From Amblyomma americanum (taxonomy: Eukaryota > Arthropoda > Arachnida > Ixodida > Ixodidae): a DNA stretch of 64,000 nt. Shown one piece after another: positions 42,020 to 54,098 of the stretch. The notes under the pieces are model-generated. The model was not told where the DNA came from and ran no database searches. It saw only the letters and a list, made by a program, of their open reading frames with translations. Within the stretch, counting starts at the first letter, position 1, and each line of letters begins with the position of its first letter. The position numbers and the translations under genes were made by a program. The stretch covers positions 1-64,000 of the forward strand of contig NW_027526708.1 of NCBI RefSeq assembly GCF_052857255.1, read 5' to 3'.

Positions 42020-44980
42020 ACATGAACTTTTTGAGGAGATTAATGTCACGCAACTTTGATGCGCTCACCTCGTTTCTTCGCGGTTTTTTCGCCGCCATCT
42101 AGGCGCTGCTGCATTCTATGGACCTCCTTCACCCCGCGACGTCACGAAGATGCGGTGGCGCTGATGTTAGCAGCGACTTTCGCATGGTAGGCAAAACAGG
42201 TTCCGCTTTCCCGTGCCTACCGCAGCTGCCGCAGCTACCGGCGGCTGTTTCGAGCCTGTGCACTGCAGAAGCAGCATGTATTGACCAGCTGCGTCACTGC
42301 TGGATCAGCGTAGTAGCATAAAAAATATTAAATTAGCCTTGATAGGTTTCTCGCGCATAAATGCCGCATTCGGAAACTGGCTAACAGGCATTGGGCCACG
42401 GTAGTAAAGCGCGAAGTCTGGGAGTCGATAGGCACTGCCACTCAATGCACTTCATCGCATGCAAGTTACTGCGTTCATTCACCTGAACTTCAGTATAGTA
42501 GGCTGATAATTGCTCAAGGAAAAAAAAAAGATATGTGCACTGCACACGTACTTATCACCTTGAGCCGGAGTGCACGGGGCGCCGACAGGTTCACTCGCCC
42601 CCAACGAATGGTTTTTTTTTGTTAATAGCACACCATGTTTTAATGGCGCGTTTTATCACATTTAATATTTACTTGAAACTGTTTCTTGATAAGACGACGT
42701 AATTATTTCATTCGAGTAGAAAGAAGTCTGGTAAGTTGTGTCAATCTTGCGCGGTCGCGTTGGTGTACTTAGAATAGCGTACCTTAAGTGTGCTAAACGC
42801 CATATGCTTTTTCATTGCATCATGCATGTGTTATGTTTCATGAGGTAGTACATGATCTCGAAGCTTGTTTGGAAAGAAGCAGCCGCAGGCGTGCTACTAA
42901 CAGACACGTGGCGAGATTGAGAGGGGACGCGGCAATGAAAAGTGTTTTCGTTATTCATGCATGCGATATGTAACTAAACTTGGTGCAAATATGAGATTCC
43001 TACGCTAGTTTTAGTTTTCCTTTTATTTATAGCTATACCTGGTGCAGTTCTGGGTAATTATAATTAACACGGTCGTCAAGTCCCCCCAAGGTCTCAAATA
43101 ATTGAGTAGATAGTGCGCAGTTTTTTTATGCCAGCATGTACATAAAGCCCTGTTCTGTACGATGACGCGATTAGTTCTTTTTCTATATGATCAGTACTTA
43201 TGCATGCATAGTTACATGAAAACGTTTCTTACAAGAAATAACCAACACAGTACTGCACGTGTAGGGAAAAAGATCGAGAGATTTATTACGCTCCTCAACG
43301 TCTTAGGAATAGTTTGCGACAAATGAAATCATTTGATTTTCATGCGAATTGCGAAGGTGAGTGATCCCGTCGCAGAAAATGTGAGAGGTTACAAAACGAA
43401 CCTTAAAGTTTATTCCCTCATTTATGGCATCTTCGCTTTCGCTTTGGTCAAAGAAATGCGGCAATGAAATCAAAGAAATTACCTTACAATTTTTGACGAC
43501 CACACTTCTAAAAAGCGCAATTTATAAATTTGTACTCAATATTTTGCTATAATTTTTCGTCACGAAACTAGACCTCAGGGCCAGGAAAGAAAATAATTCT
43601 AGAAATCAAAAATTTTCACCAAATCGACCAGCTTAACAAGAGGACAAGTCGGCCTGGCTGGTGCGTGGTCATGCGGCTAAAAACAGCGCTAAGCGAGACA
43701 GGAGATCAGGGACACGACGCTGTCCCCACTTTTCGCACAGCGCGACACGTACGTATGGCAGTAGACGATGAGCGCACGTCTGCTCCGACGAAACAAGGCC
43801 ACCACTTCCCCTCACTATTGTCCCGAAGTAAAATCATTCCGGCTAGTGCAGAGTGTCAAAACTTGTTTTATTCAATGCCTAGCGCATAAATAAACGGCAG
43901 GAACGATTTCTACATGTTTAATACTAACCATATATACAATACAGTGGCAAACTATTTCTCTTTATAGGCCGCACGTGGCCAAGCGAGCTCGTGTACTTCA
44001 ACAAATTACTAAGTTGGAAGCATCGACCATTGCTATGATTCGCAGAAACTGGAAACGCGCCTACAAGCCTTGAAAACCCGCGCTAACACCTATCAGCGAC
44101 GCCACTCCCCGACCTTTTGCCTACCACGAGCTCGCTAGCGACTGCAGCGCCACCTCATTTGTTTACAAACATGCAGGAGGTCTATACAGTTTCAACTTTT
44201 CTGTGCACAGGATGCGACGTCGATTTGTGGATATTATCCCATATCCTATTCCAAAACATTGTATCTTCCTCCCATCTACTGGTTTCTCCTTTTGCAAGCT
44301 AGCCCTTTTAGAACATAAGATGGATAATCGACGTCTGCTCTTAACCATTTCTGCGGGCTGGCTGACTTCAAAATAATTTCTCGGTGGTAAAGACCAATTC
44401 AGTGGTGCGGCGTTTTGGGGTGCAAAATGCAACATAAAGAGTTTAAATGAACGAGGCTAATAAGAATAAACACTTGCACTCAATCTGCATTCAAGTGACT
44501 TGGGGCATAGTGCGTTCTTCAATTAACTGCAACACTTCAGGTGTGCAACATTCAGGCTCTCAACAGCTGCCGGTGCTTCATAAAGTGGTTGAACACGTGT
44601 GTTCAACTACCACTGCCAAACAAATGTTTAGAGCCATGCGCTAACTTTTTCAGACTCTCTCTTTTAATCTAAAGGAAGTTTCAATTCTAGCGGGGTCGGG
44701 AGAGGTGTTTCTTTTCCAGATTTAACTTTACTGTTTCCATATTTGAAGCATTGTATAAAATGAAAGAAAAAGACTACCTTGATGCGCAGTTATATAAATC
44801 TGTCCACACGATTCATTTGAGAACTTAGCCCGCTGAACAGCACCGAAAATTTGTTCCAACGAATACTGATAAAAAACTCACCAACTATATCGTCGTAGAG
44901 TGTAGATGTAAGCATAAAATGCACTGCAGGACAGGCGCAGAGAATACGAGGGCAGCTCACAGATATATATAGTAACACTA
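42020..44980. other. About 3 kb without recognised gene
   Basis: Intronic-type sequence. Short open frames lack family features and no mobile-element ends were recognised. Confidence 0.4.
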
Positions 44981-45132
44981 GGGCCTTAGGAGGCGTCCCT
45001 CCTCGGCCGCCATTTTTTTCTTAACTTTATTTTCCGAACGACCGCACGCTCGGCTTTCTTTGTCGCTCTTTACGTATGGTGACTCGCTCGACCAGCCGTT
45101 GCACCGTGCTGAACAAGACGGAATGGTGGCAT

Positions 45133-45162
45133 CTAGAGTCACTAAATAAATAGTGACTCTAG
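45133..45162. repeat. Perfect short hairpin
   Basis: ctagagtcacta, loop aataaa, then tagtgactctag: twelve perfectly paired bases per arm. It lies next to the LINE-F tail; its role is unknown. Confidence 0.8.
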
Positions 45163-45178
45163 TGGCACCCGTGGTGCA

Positions 45179-45435
45179 CAGAGAGAGAGAGAGAAAACTT
45201 TATTGGGAATATATATGGAGGAAGTATGAGAGGGCCCTGAAGGGACCCTCCCTTACAAACACTAGGTGGCCTCCTCGTTACAGGAGCCCATTGGCCTCCA
45301 GGGCTGCTCGGGCTCGGACGACTAGGGCCTTTTGGCTTGTTAGGTCGGAGCAGTTGAGCAGGGCTGCCTCCCAATCCTCCGGGACGGCGTTGGGTTTGGG
45401 GTCTAGGTTCGGGGTTGACTGACATGCCCACACCA
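45179..45435 (-). pseudogene. LINE-F 3' end with CT-repeat tail
   Basis: The - strand peptide ends PEDWEAALLNCSDLTSQKAL then VVRARAALEANGLL, the same C-terminal signature as LINE-E and the 62.3 kb fragment. The 3' tail is a CT repeat. Seven-base repeats tggtgca at 45,172-45,178 and 45,436-45,442 fit a target duplication. Confidence 0.75.
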
Positions 45436-45664
45436 TGGTGCATCCATGGTGCCAGCACTATGGATCCCACCATCACGTCTTCTGCCGGGCGTCGCCGTCG
45501 CTAGCGCCTCCTGTCGTCGCACACCGCTTCCAAGAAATACAACCTAGGTCTGTGGCCATGCCGATAGATGGCGCATCAAGACCTGCACTCCTGGGCTTTG
45601 TGTTCCAGGCGCTGTAGGGTTCTCTCGCCGGAGCACGCTAAGCGTAAAAACGGCAAATAACGCC

Positions 45665-45972
45665 CGCCGCGGTGGCTCAGTGGTTAGGGCGCTCGACTAC
45701 TGATCCGGAGTTCCCGGGCTCGAACCCGACCGCGGCGGCTGCGTTTTTATGGAGGAAAAACGCTAAGGCGCCCGTGTGCTGTGCGATGTCAGTGCACGTT
45801 AAAGATCCCCAGGTGGTCGAAATTATTCCGGAGCCCTCCACTACGGCACCTCTCTCTTCCTTTCTTCTTTCGCTCCCTCCTTTACCCTTCCCTTACGGCG
45901 CGGTTCAGGTGTCCAACGATATATGAGACAGATACTGCGCCATTTCCTTTCCCCACAAAAACCAATTATTAT
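45665..45972 (+). mobile_element. Long-tail tRNA-derived SINE
   Basis: Head cgccgcggtggctcagtggt with box-B-like gggctcgaaccc, middle gcgatgtcagtgcacgtt, and a distinct 3' part (gcggttcaggtgtcc, then atactgcgccatttcctttccc) ending in ATT repeats. The repeat taacgcc at 45,658-45,664 and 45,973-45,979 is a likely target duplication. Fragments of the same tail occur near 20,200, 52,560 and 62,740. Confidence 0.88.
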
Positions 45973-46457
45973 TAACGCCGCGCAATCGCAGTCGCCTACA
46001 GGTCCGCGCGTTCGCCTCTCGGGGGGAAGGACTGAACTTCGGCTCCTTCGTGCGGTGCACGAACTTCGCCCAACCTGGAGCCGTGGAGAAACTGTCCTTG
46101 GCGCATGCGCCGCTCCAGTGGCGGCACAGAATTTAGGCACGAAGGCAACATGTAGGGGAGAAGGAAAGTTGCGCCATTTTTCCTGTAGGTTCTGCTCCGT
46201 TCTGGCGCGAAGGTCACCCGCTGATGCGCTGACAACGGAAGCTAAAAGCGTTTCATGCCTAAAATGGTCTGCCCGCAGACACTCGGAAGATATTTTAACG
46301 AAGTGAAAATTCGCATGAGCAGGCCTTCAGTCGTTCCTTTTATTAATAAATTTACCTGTGACTTCTACTGAGGGGTTAGCGTTTTTCTGCCACTATAGTA
46401 ATGTGCACGATGACGCCAAAGAACTCAAGCCGGCCGATAATAATGTGTTGCAGAAGT

Positions 46458-46532
46458 ACTTGCTGTTGGGCTAGTTGGTTCGTCATAAAGTTGAATGGCG
46501 CAAGGGAACGAACGCAGAGACAGAAAGAGCGC
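46458..46532 (-). repeat. Partial foldback-family copy
   Basis: On the - strand it reads from gcgct to the tail gacgaaccaactagcccaac, matching the tail of the foldback elements at 26,028 and 51,832. Only one arm remains, so no hairpin forms. Confidence 0.5.
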
Positions 46533-46742
46533 CTGTTGGGGCAGGGAAGTTTGTGCTAGCAAACGAACCTTCGTCGAAACAGCAAGCTTCTCTCGGTGGC
46601 ATCAGCGGTGCGTGGGGAGCACTTCGAGGTGCCCATTACTTTTGGCGATTGTGTGTGGCTTATCGACGGGCTGAAGTGATAATTATTCCTTGTTGCAGAA
46701 AGACGATGCGGTATCAACCCTTCTTCCAGACCTGCGTGTCAA

Positions 46743-47390
46743 ATGAAATACGTCCAAAACGACAACAAATACAGCGAGTTTCCGCTACCGGAACAGAGCC
46801 CGCGTAGAGTGCATGCTTGGCTCGGCTTGGTGGGCACGAATCGTGTGGATGACGTCAGCGAGATTGTGACAGCAGCAAGCATGCCTGCTTACCGAGACGC
46901 TATTGAAAACAAGCTAACATTCCAAGATTACAGCCACCACATTTTAAAGTGCAGCTGTATACAAATTCAAGTGTCAATGAAAATCGGCTCGCACACCAAG
47001 AAAAAGCGCTTGGTGCTTCCTTGCCATAGTATAAGTTGCGTTACAGCATGCTATTATTTCAGCAACAAAGAAATAATTTTTTTTGTTGCCAAACTGAAAA
47101 CGGATAATACTATACCCGTTAAAAAGTGTAACGTGTTAAGAAAACGACGAATGAGATTACCGCATGCATTGCAAACAGTTGATAACAGCTATCTTACTAT
47201 GAAACGATCAGTTGTCGGCAGATATTGTTCAAAAGATTTGAAACCTCTGAGTCGCGTTTTCTCATATCGATTTGCATGTCAAAAGATTTCGCACAGGGTT
47301 CGGGAACAATGCGCCGCACCACCTGACTACTTTCTACAGAAAATGCCTCGCGCGAAGGGCGCCCCGGATTCCAGTAGAGTGCAGTGGTAA
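46743..47390 (+). CDS. Uncharacterised 215-residue open frame
   Basis: The longest + strand frame in the right part that no known element explains. It is open upstream to a good acceptor-like site (aattattccttgttgcag, ending 46,697), after which the frame begins RRCGINPSSRPAC in phase 1. The first third is hydrophilic. The middle is cysteine-richer (KCSC, LPCHSISCVTACYYF). The end is basic. I recognise no domain or transposon motif. It may be a chance frame or an old coding remnant. Low confidence that it is expressed. Confidence 0.2.
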   Translation: MKYVQNDNKYSEFPLPEQSPRRVHAWLGLVGTNRVDDVSEIVTAASMPAYRDAIENKLTFQDYSHHILKCSCIQIQVSMKIGSHTKKKRLVLPCHSISCVTACYYFSNKEIIFFVAKLKTDNTIPVKKCNVLRKRRMRLPHALQTVDNSYLTMKRSVVGRYCSKDLKPLSRVFSYRFACQKISHRVREQCAAPPDYFLQKMPRAKGAPDSSRVQW

Positions 47391-48051
47391 CCATCGTTCT
47401 CGCTATTTCCATGCCATCTCTTGGCGAGTCGCCGCAATGTGGTCACCCAACGCCGCACTACTGTGCAATTTCAATGGGCCGCTGTAAGGATATCTATTAT
47501 ATTCAACCACAGTGACGTTTACACAAAATTGTAGCACTGGGCTGCGCAACATGCAAGTAGCCGGTCGCCATGAAACTGCACCGCGCAATGTCAAACTTTG
47601 CTAGCATTGCACGAAGAGCCAGGGGTGTTGGCATTTGAAAATTCACACATCACCCGTGTCTCGAAGATCAATGAATGCGGAACAATTCGATGGCCCACGA
47701 GCCTCTCAAACAGGCGTGCCTGTACTTGCACTTTTGACCGTGGCTTTGCAAATAATATTATAAAAATATCAACGCTGTAAATGGTCCCTCGGACGTGTGT
47801 TCTTGTTGTTGAAGTATCAGAGAGCTAGCAAGACGTCGTTCAACGTATTGCACAAAGAAACGGGGACGTTTTAACATGTAAAAATATCCTCAGTGCACTT
47901 TCTCGTTTCTTTTTCGATAGGGCAATAAATATCAAGCGATGTGATGTCTTTTCATAGAGAACACGTGTCTCTTTAAGAATGTTCGCATTAACTGTGTATT
48001 TTTTTGTCATACCTCTTCCTCCCTTCCCGCTTTATTGCGCTCACTTTGCAG

Positions 48052-48093
48052 AACCTTCGAAAAAGATATGTGTTCCACCAAGCCCGGGAACAC
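48052..48093 (+). CDS. 42-nt internal exon A (phase 1-1)
   Basis: A long pyrimidine tract and acceptor (ctcactttgcag) precede the exon, and a strong donor (c|gtgagt) ends it. It encodes PSKKICVPPSPGT between split codons. Exon B at 50,551 has exactly the same length, phase and cysteine position. It would add a short linker with one cysteine between the signal peptide and the TIL-like domain. A G-rich run starts about 60 bp after the donor. Confidence 0.7.
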
Positions 48094-48150
48094 GTGAGTT
48101 GTGGTGCTGTATTGTTTCGTGGGCGTACTCCTATATTCATTTTTTTTTTG

Positions 48151-48184
48151 GTGTGGGGGAGGGGAGGGGCGGGGGGGGGGGGGG
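48151..48184 (+). other. G-rich tract with quadruplex potential
   Basis: Runs of four or more G (ggggg-a-gggg-a-gggg-c-gggg...) lie in the intron shortly after exon A. The + strand, hence the pre-mRNA, is the G-rich strand. Confidence 0.6.
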
Positions 48185-48199
48185 ATTTACGCTGTGGTG

Positions 48200-50540
48200 A
48201 AAGAATGTGTTTCTAACAACTTAACAACACCGAAAAACAGTAATCGTAGATATGAACGTTCATAGACTATCTAATCGCGGACAGATGTGCTCAATATCTC
48301 CTTACAGAAAAAGAGCCATGTCCTCAAAGGTCGCTTTTCACTCCGTGAGTTAGTTTCATCGCAGAGTAAATTTACATTGCTGTTGAAATGGCTCGCACAG
48401 AGAAGCCTCAAGGCACCCCTTTGCTGAGAGATTCTTGCAATGTTCCCCAACATTAAACACACTTTTGTGCCTCTTCCAGTGATCCATGATGACCGTTCAG
48501 TCTTTCACACGAAAGGTTTACAGCGTCTATAAGTGACATAGCCAGTGTTCTAGATGTCTCAAAGGTATACGTTTTCGTAAAAACAGGACAAGTATTGTAC
48601 ATACATCAGCGTGCTGTATGCAGGTGCGGATAAAAAATATTAGAGCTCAAGCTGTGCTCTGTACTCCCGAAAAAAGCTTCTTGAAAAGTTTATGAAGGCG
48701 GCGTTTAGGAAATTGCAGTTTTATAGCCTAGGATACCAAACTGCTTTCTGTCGTTTTCATTCGGAAAACACGAATCTACAAAATAACCTTAGACGCCCCA
48801 ATAACCACGGCTATACGCTCTACATAAATGGCTGACTCCTCTATATTCTCTGATGTCAACTTCATTTTCATCCCCTTCATTCAAATTCGGATAGCGGAAA
48901 AATACAACAAAAAGCTCGCAGAAGTGTTAATAACTAGCCTTTCACGCCTTCCATACATGCCGTTGTACTACGTGTGAAGGCATTCTTTCACATATTCAGC
49001 ACCGTCGTAACCTGCTTGCCTTTCATATCGCCATGCATCTCTGCTTTGATGACAGCATTCTGAAAATAATTTAGATCTTGCTTCCTGATTTCAAGTCACA
49101 GCAGCTATGATTTTTTGCTATTACGGTCCTTAGCACGTCCGATCAAAAATGCCCACAGCATAAACACATGTACTACCCTTTTCCCCTAAGAAGATCTTCT
49201 CTTCATTTACTGACAATAAGATATGGCGGTTTCCGCCTAAAAACTTTTCTAATTGTCTCTTTTACCTTGCCAGTCGGTTAGCCTTCGTGGCTACTTCGAG
49301 GTTTCGCATATATAGTGAGGAGGTTACATGCGTAACAAGCGCCCTACAACAGAAAGTGGGATATATCCAGTCTTTATATTCTGGAGTTCTTCATGAGGCG
49401 ACAATTTCTGTTCCTTCACATCAGGGTGCTTCCGTGCCGCACGTTAGCTATGAACGTGAATATGAATATTCTCTACTGATGCTCGCCAGCCTAAGCTTAG
49501 CCTGAATGGCAGACTATTCTGGCGCGTCAAGAGGTCGGCGTTCAAAATTCTGCTGTACGCTTTGGCGAGAATGTCGCAAGAGAGCCCACACAGCGAGCGA
49601 TGAAATATTAAAAATGTAACGGCGGTTGCGGCCCTGCTCAACTTCTGCCCGCCGCAGTTTTCAGACGTGGTTGAAAAAAGAAAATTACAGAGTGCTTTCC
49701 TAGCTTCAAGTCATATAGCACAGCGTAGAAAGCAGGACTCAAGCATTTTAAATTGGTGTTGATATCGATCGTCAGTGGGCTAACGATAGTCAGTGGCGAC
49801 GGTAGAGAAAGACTGAATTTAAAGATAAGTTCAAAAACTATGTTTCAGAAACAAGGGAGCAAATTACGCATACTGTCTAGACGCCTTATTTGCGTAATCG
49901 TATTAAGCACTGCACACGCTAACGATGTCCCGTTCCAATGCACTTTGCGTTTAAAGTGGTCGCTGTCGTAAATGAGCACTTTATTTGTGCATGAAGGCAG
50001 GCAGGCCATGCCCAAACGCAGATATGCTGGGGAGTAGGTGGTGATGTATGCTGTGGAAGAACTGAAATTAACAAGAAAAGAAATATCTGATTTAGTGAAG
50101 TTTTTCGTACAACCTGCTCCCTGTTTTATTGAATAAGCATAAAAAAGAGAGCATCATGTATCCTTCATAAAAACGAGTGTTGATAGCAATGGTGTTTTGA
50201 TTCCCAAAGTTAAAAGAAAAAATTTCGACCACGGAATTCTTTCCGAAGAACCTTCTACCGTGCTGACTTCTAGATTGTGAGTGATCACCTTAAATTTAAT
50301 ACCCGAGCCGTAGAAAAAATAAGATTTCAGAAAGAAGGGTTCTAAGTATACACAAGCTGTGACTTCTTTCATTTTATGAAATATAACCAGTGCAGTCTCG
50401 AATCTTCTTCCATGTGTACTATAATGTTAGTGCTGCAATGTCTTGCAGGAGGAAGATTAACAAAGTGTTAGTATACTTCATTTAACAAGTTTGTCTGCTC
50501 GTCCATGTCACCTCCACTCATCATGGTTTCTTTCTGCTCC
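48200..50540. other. Intron between 42-nt exons, nothing else recognised
   Basis: No element ends or coding similarity seen in about 2.3 kb. Confidence 0.4.
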
Positions 50541-50550
50541 TACCATGCAG

Positions 50551-50592
50551 CGAAGAGTCTCCCGATCTGTAATATACACCCAAATCAGAAAC
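50551..50592 (+). CDS. 42-nt internal exon B (phase 1-1)
   Basis: Acceptor tttctgctcctaccatgcag and donor c|gtaagt bound an exon encoding KSLPICNIHPNQK between split codons. Aligned with exon A it shares S at position 2 and I-C at positions 5-6, with identical length and phases. This suggests exon duplication. The two may be used together or alternatively. The terminal exon at 62,869 is phase-compatible. Confidence 0.7.
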
Positions 50593-50619
50593 GTAAGTTG
50601 ATTCATTATGTTCTCTTGC

Positions 50620-51820
50620 GAAAGCTATACCTTCTTCGTCAGAAAGTTGATTCGTATCTCGAGGTAGAATAGAGAACATTGGGATAAAGAGGAAGGGCAA
50701 GGAAGCGAGAGGAATCAGAAGGGTGTTGGAGTTGCCAGCCTGCACTAACTGTAGGACAAAAGCGGATGTAAAGGGAGAAGGAACATACAGTATTGTGGAT
50801 CTTTATCGTGAAGACTTCAAAAAAGTTTCTCGCCTCAACCGCTGGCACGTTTTCTTTAAACCTGAGCACACAGCTTGCGTATTGTGATATCTTTTGTCTC
50901 GTAGCAAGTTTTGCAATGATACTTAGTTGATTCCGCCGCGAATTATGAAACTCTATAATCGTCTGCACAGAGAGCGACGAATTGAAAGCCGCCAGCACAG
51001 GATTGCCGCGAAGGGCGGCAGTGGCGCCATCAAAGGACCTCCGCAGTTTGTAATGCTTACCTCGGCGCCTTTCGCGTCGTGGCGCTTTCCTTTGCAAAAA
51101 GCAGATGGCGCCACCAATCCTCTTCGGCGAAAACTTTGCGTTGGCGGTTTCTGCTTCGTTGATTTCGAGGCAGATGATTACAGGTTTGCATCATGCGCTG
51201 TTGAACCAATTACTTACTACGAGGAAAAAGTTACCGCAATATCCAAGTTCTGTGCGCATTTTCACCTTAGCCGAGCCAGTTATTGAGGCGCGAGTTTTTT
51301 TTTTAAATTCTTCACAATAAAGATGCAATATACTGTAGAGTAATGGCTTGTGCAGCAACAACATCAAGTAAGAAAATGCGTGCTGCAAAGTCAGCCTCTA
51401 GCGTAAACACGATGCTTTCAGGAATCGATCGACGCTGTCTGCAGGTGCCTGCAGAGCGTTTAAATTATTCCCAGTCCTACATTGCGCCCATAGGGCATTA
51501 CAGTAGGGTGATATGTTACAAAAAGTGACATGTAAAAGAAGGTACAATCGTAAAAACAATCATCACGAACGGCAAGTCCTCAAGCTAACAGTGAAACAGT
51601 CAAGTGAGAAGACGGTAAGCAGGTAAGCAGTCTCGACACAGACAACTCGCAAGCAGTATTCTGAGCTAAAAAGGAAAACAGGACTGTCATCTTTGCACTG
51701 AAGCCCGTAGATGCTGCATCAACAGAACCGCCAAATGTGTGGTCCGTTGCTGAGACGACACGTTCTGATAGTCTGTTTCATTCTCCTATTGGTCGTCGGA
51801 AAAAAAAAGAGTATTGGTAT
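50620..51820. other. No gene or element recognised
   Basis: Intronic-type sequence upstream of a foldback element. Confidence 0.4.
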
Positions 51821-51831
51821 ACAAATGTGAG

Positions 51832-51980
51832 AAAATGCGAACAGCGCTAGACAACAGGACCAGAGAGAGGAGGAGACAAACACGGCGCAGTGTTTGTCTC
51901 CTCCTCTCTCTGCTCCTGTTGTCTAGCGCTATTTAAATTTTCTGGTTACCATGGAACGCCAACTCACCCAATCTGCCGTC
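51832..51980. mobile_element. Foldback element, copy 2
   Basis: 149 bp between exact 10-bp repeats caaatgtgag (51,822-51,831 and 51,981-51,990). It contains a 41-bp-arm hairpin (51,843-51,883 and 51,890-51,930, one mismatch, 6-base loop) whose outer ends are agcgct. An unpaired tail contains cgccaactcacccaatctgcc. Same plan as 26,028-26,196, but the hairpin stem sequence is different. Confidence 0.85.
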
Positions 51981-51984
51981 CAAA

Positions 51985-53720
51985 TGTGAGGCAGGCTATT
52001 TCCCGTATTTTGTAAAAGTGGTCTTTTCTAGCGGAGATAAATGTAGTTGGTTTTAGATAAAGATCGCGATCAACTGAAACCTTTCCTCGCGCTATTTGCT
52101 TCCGCAGTGTAAGCCTAGATACAAAATTGCGTGTTTCGAGAGGGTGCCAAGAAAGCGCTTCCTTCAAGGCGGTAACGCTAGTCTGATACATGTAGGAATT
52201 CGCCGCCAAACATGCGGCCCTATTTTGAACAGCTTCTAATTTATAAGTGTAGTGTAATTTGGGTCAAAGACTAAGGCGGCATATTCTAAGATAGAGCGGA
52301 TATTGGTAAAATTTAAAGTTTCCTTAACATCACTAGGGACAGCCCTGAAATTTCGCTTGATAAAATTAAGTGCCTAGCCAGATTTCATAGTCACATATTC
52401 TGTGTGTTTATTACATGTGAGGTTTGAAGAAAATATTATGCCAAGGTATTTAAAGCTATCAGCCAAAAATATATTTTCTGTATCCAAGTAATACATTGCC
52501 TCCTCATTTGTGCGCTTCCTATAATAATTATCATTATAATTAGTTTTTGGGGAAAGGAAATGGCGCAGTATCTGTCTCATATATGGTTGGATACCTGAAC
52601 CGCGCTGTAAGGGAAGGGATAAGGGAGGGAATGAAAGAAGAAAGGAAGGGAGAGGTGCCGTAGTGGAGGGCTCCTGAATAATTTCGACCTCCTGGGGATC
52701 TTTAACGTGCACTGACATCGCACAGCACACGGGCGCCTTAGCGTTACCCCGTGTGTTGTGCGATGCCAGTGCACGTTAAAGATTCCCAAGTGGTCGTTGC
52801 GCTGAACCGGATATAATTACATTTTGAAAAGTAAGTTTTATGCTCCATTTGTAGCACCATGACGTGATACGATTAATATCTGTTAGCAGCTCAGCAGCAT
52901 CGGCCTGTGTGCTTATATTTCTGTTAATGATTTCAATAATCGGCGTATGATCAGATATGTGAGGTGATGCTAGTACCTACGTAATTTGTGTCGATTAGAA
53001 AGAGTAGTGGTCCGAAAAATGACCGCTGAGGAACCCCAGACCTTACGCAGGGTAAATCGGAACCGTATATTAAGACCTTCTGGAGCGACCAGATAGATAT
53101 TGTTCTATCCATTTCAGAACTGTGGGGTGTAGACAAAGGTATGAAAGTTTAAAAAGGAGCAAAGAGTGTGGCACGGTATGGGAAGCTTTTTTTTAAATCT
53201 TATAAAACACAGTCGACTTTCATGCCGGAATCAAATGCTGAAAATACATCGTTAGAGAATTCTTAGAGCTGGATGGCGCAGGAAAAGCCCGCCCTGAAAC
53301 CATGTTGAATATCAAGAAGAAAATTGTTAGCCCAGCTGCAAGTGATGGATTATGTTGGAGTAGATGATGTCTTCTAAGGCCTTGCAACTCACAGAGTTAA
53401 GGGTAATGGGTCTATAATGAAGCGACGACCCGCTTTTTGTACCGGCACTAAGTTGGCCGTTGTCCATTTTACGGGCAACTCATTTGTTCCCAAGGGCCTA
53501 TTAAATATGACAACCAGGAACCTGGCTACGCTTGTCGCGCAGGCCTTTAAAACAGAACACGAGATAAGAACTGGGCCAGAGGCTGAGTTGGGCTTTAGAT
53601 CAGTAAGCAGTTTCTTCATTACTTCGTAGGTTGCTAAGATCTGAGACATTGAGGGTAGGTTTTAGCTCCGCGAATCTTGGTTAACTGAAGGAATGGGAGT
53701 AGAAAAACCGAATTGGAAAT
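51985..53720 (-). pseudogene. CR1/jockey-like LINE 3' remnant (LINE-I)
   Basis: The - strand peptides include LLTDLKPNSASGPVLISC and CATSVARFLVVIFN (53,389-53,649), RSGVPQRSFFGPLLFLI (near 53,020), a thumb word FKYLGIIFSSNLTCNKHTEYV (near 52,440) and a C-terminal piece (51,964-52,209). The frames are broken throughout. A SINE fragment interrupts it at about 52,535-52,800. Confidence 0.75.
52535..52800 (-). mobile_element. SINE fragment with inverted overlap
   Basis: The 3' two thirds of the long-tail SINE lies in - orientation (about 52,535-52,745). It is followed directly by a second short piece in + orientation (cgtgtgttgtgcgatgccagtgcacgtt, to about 52,800), giving a small inverted duplication of the SINE middle. 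Confidence 0.7.
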
Positions 53721-54098
53721 AATTGTTGAACCAGTTAGCTTTCTCAACCTCATCAGTAACGTAGCCTAATATATCCGGAAGGAAGGCGCTACATCGAATA
53801 ACAAAATTCTGTCCACAAATTTCTATTGGTATAGTTAGCAGTAATAATCACGTTGCGAATATGGGAATACTTGGGCGCCCGACTAGATAGTAATTTTTCA
53901 TAAAAATGATTCCTTTTCCAAGCACTGTATACATGCATTTTCTTGTCATGCACGAGACGACGAGTTTCAAGTGGATGACTTTGGCTACATTACTGCTCGT
54001 TGCCTTATATAAAAGCACCTGATCGCAAAAATAACCGAAGAGCATTGTGCACGACTCAGGAGTACTGAAAGACCTATGCAGAGTTAAATTGTTCATAT

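Noticed and set aside
46698..46740. A third 42-nt exon homologous to exons A and B
   Set aside because: The acceptor is fair, but no GT donor falls at the expected base and the cysteine is too close to the 5' edge; kept only as a weak remark.
48471..48532. Exon after the acceptor-like cttttgtgcctcttccag
   Set aside because: The frame after it has no cysteine pattern and meets a stop without a donor or poly(A) signal.
49272..49300. Exon after ttttaccttgccag
   Set aside because: A phase-1 reading meets a stop within two codons.
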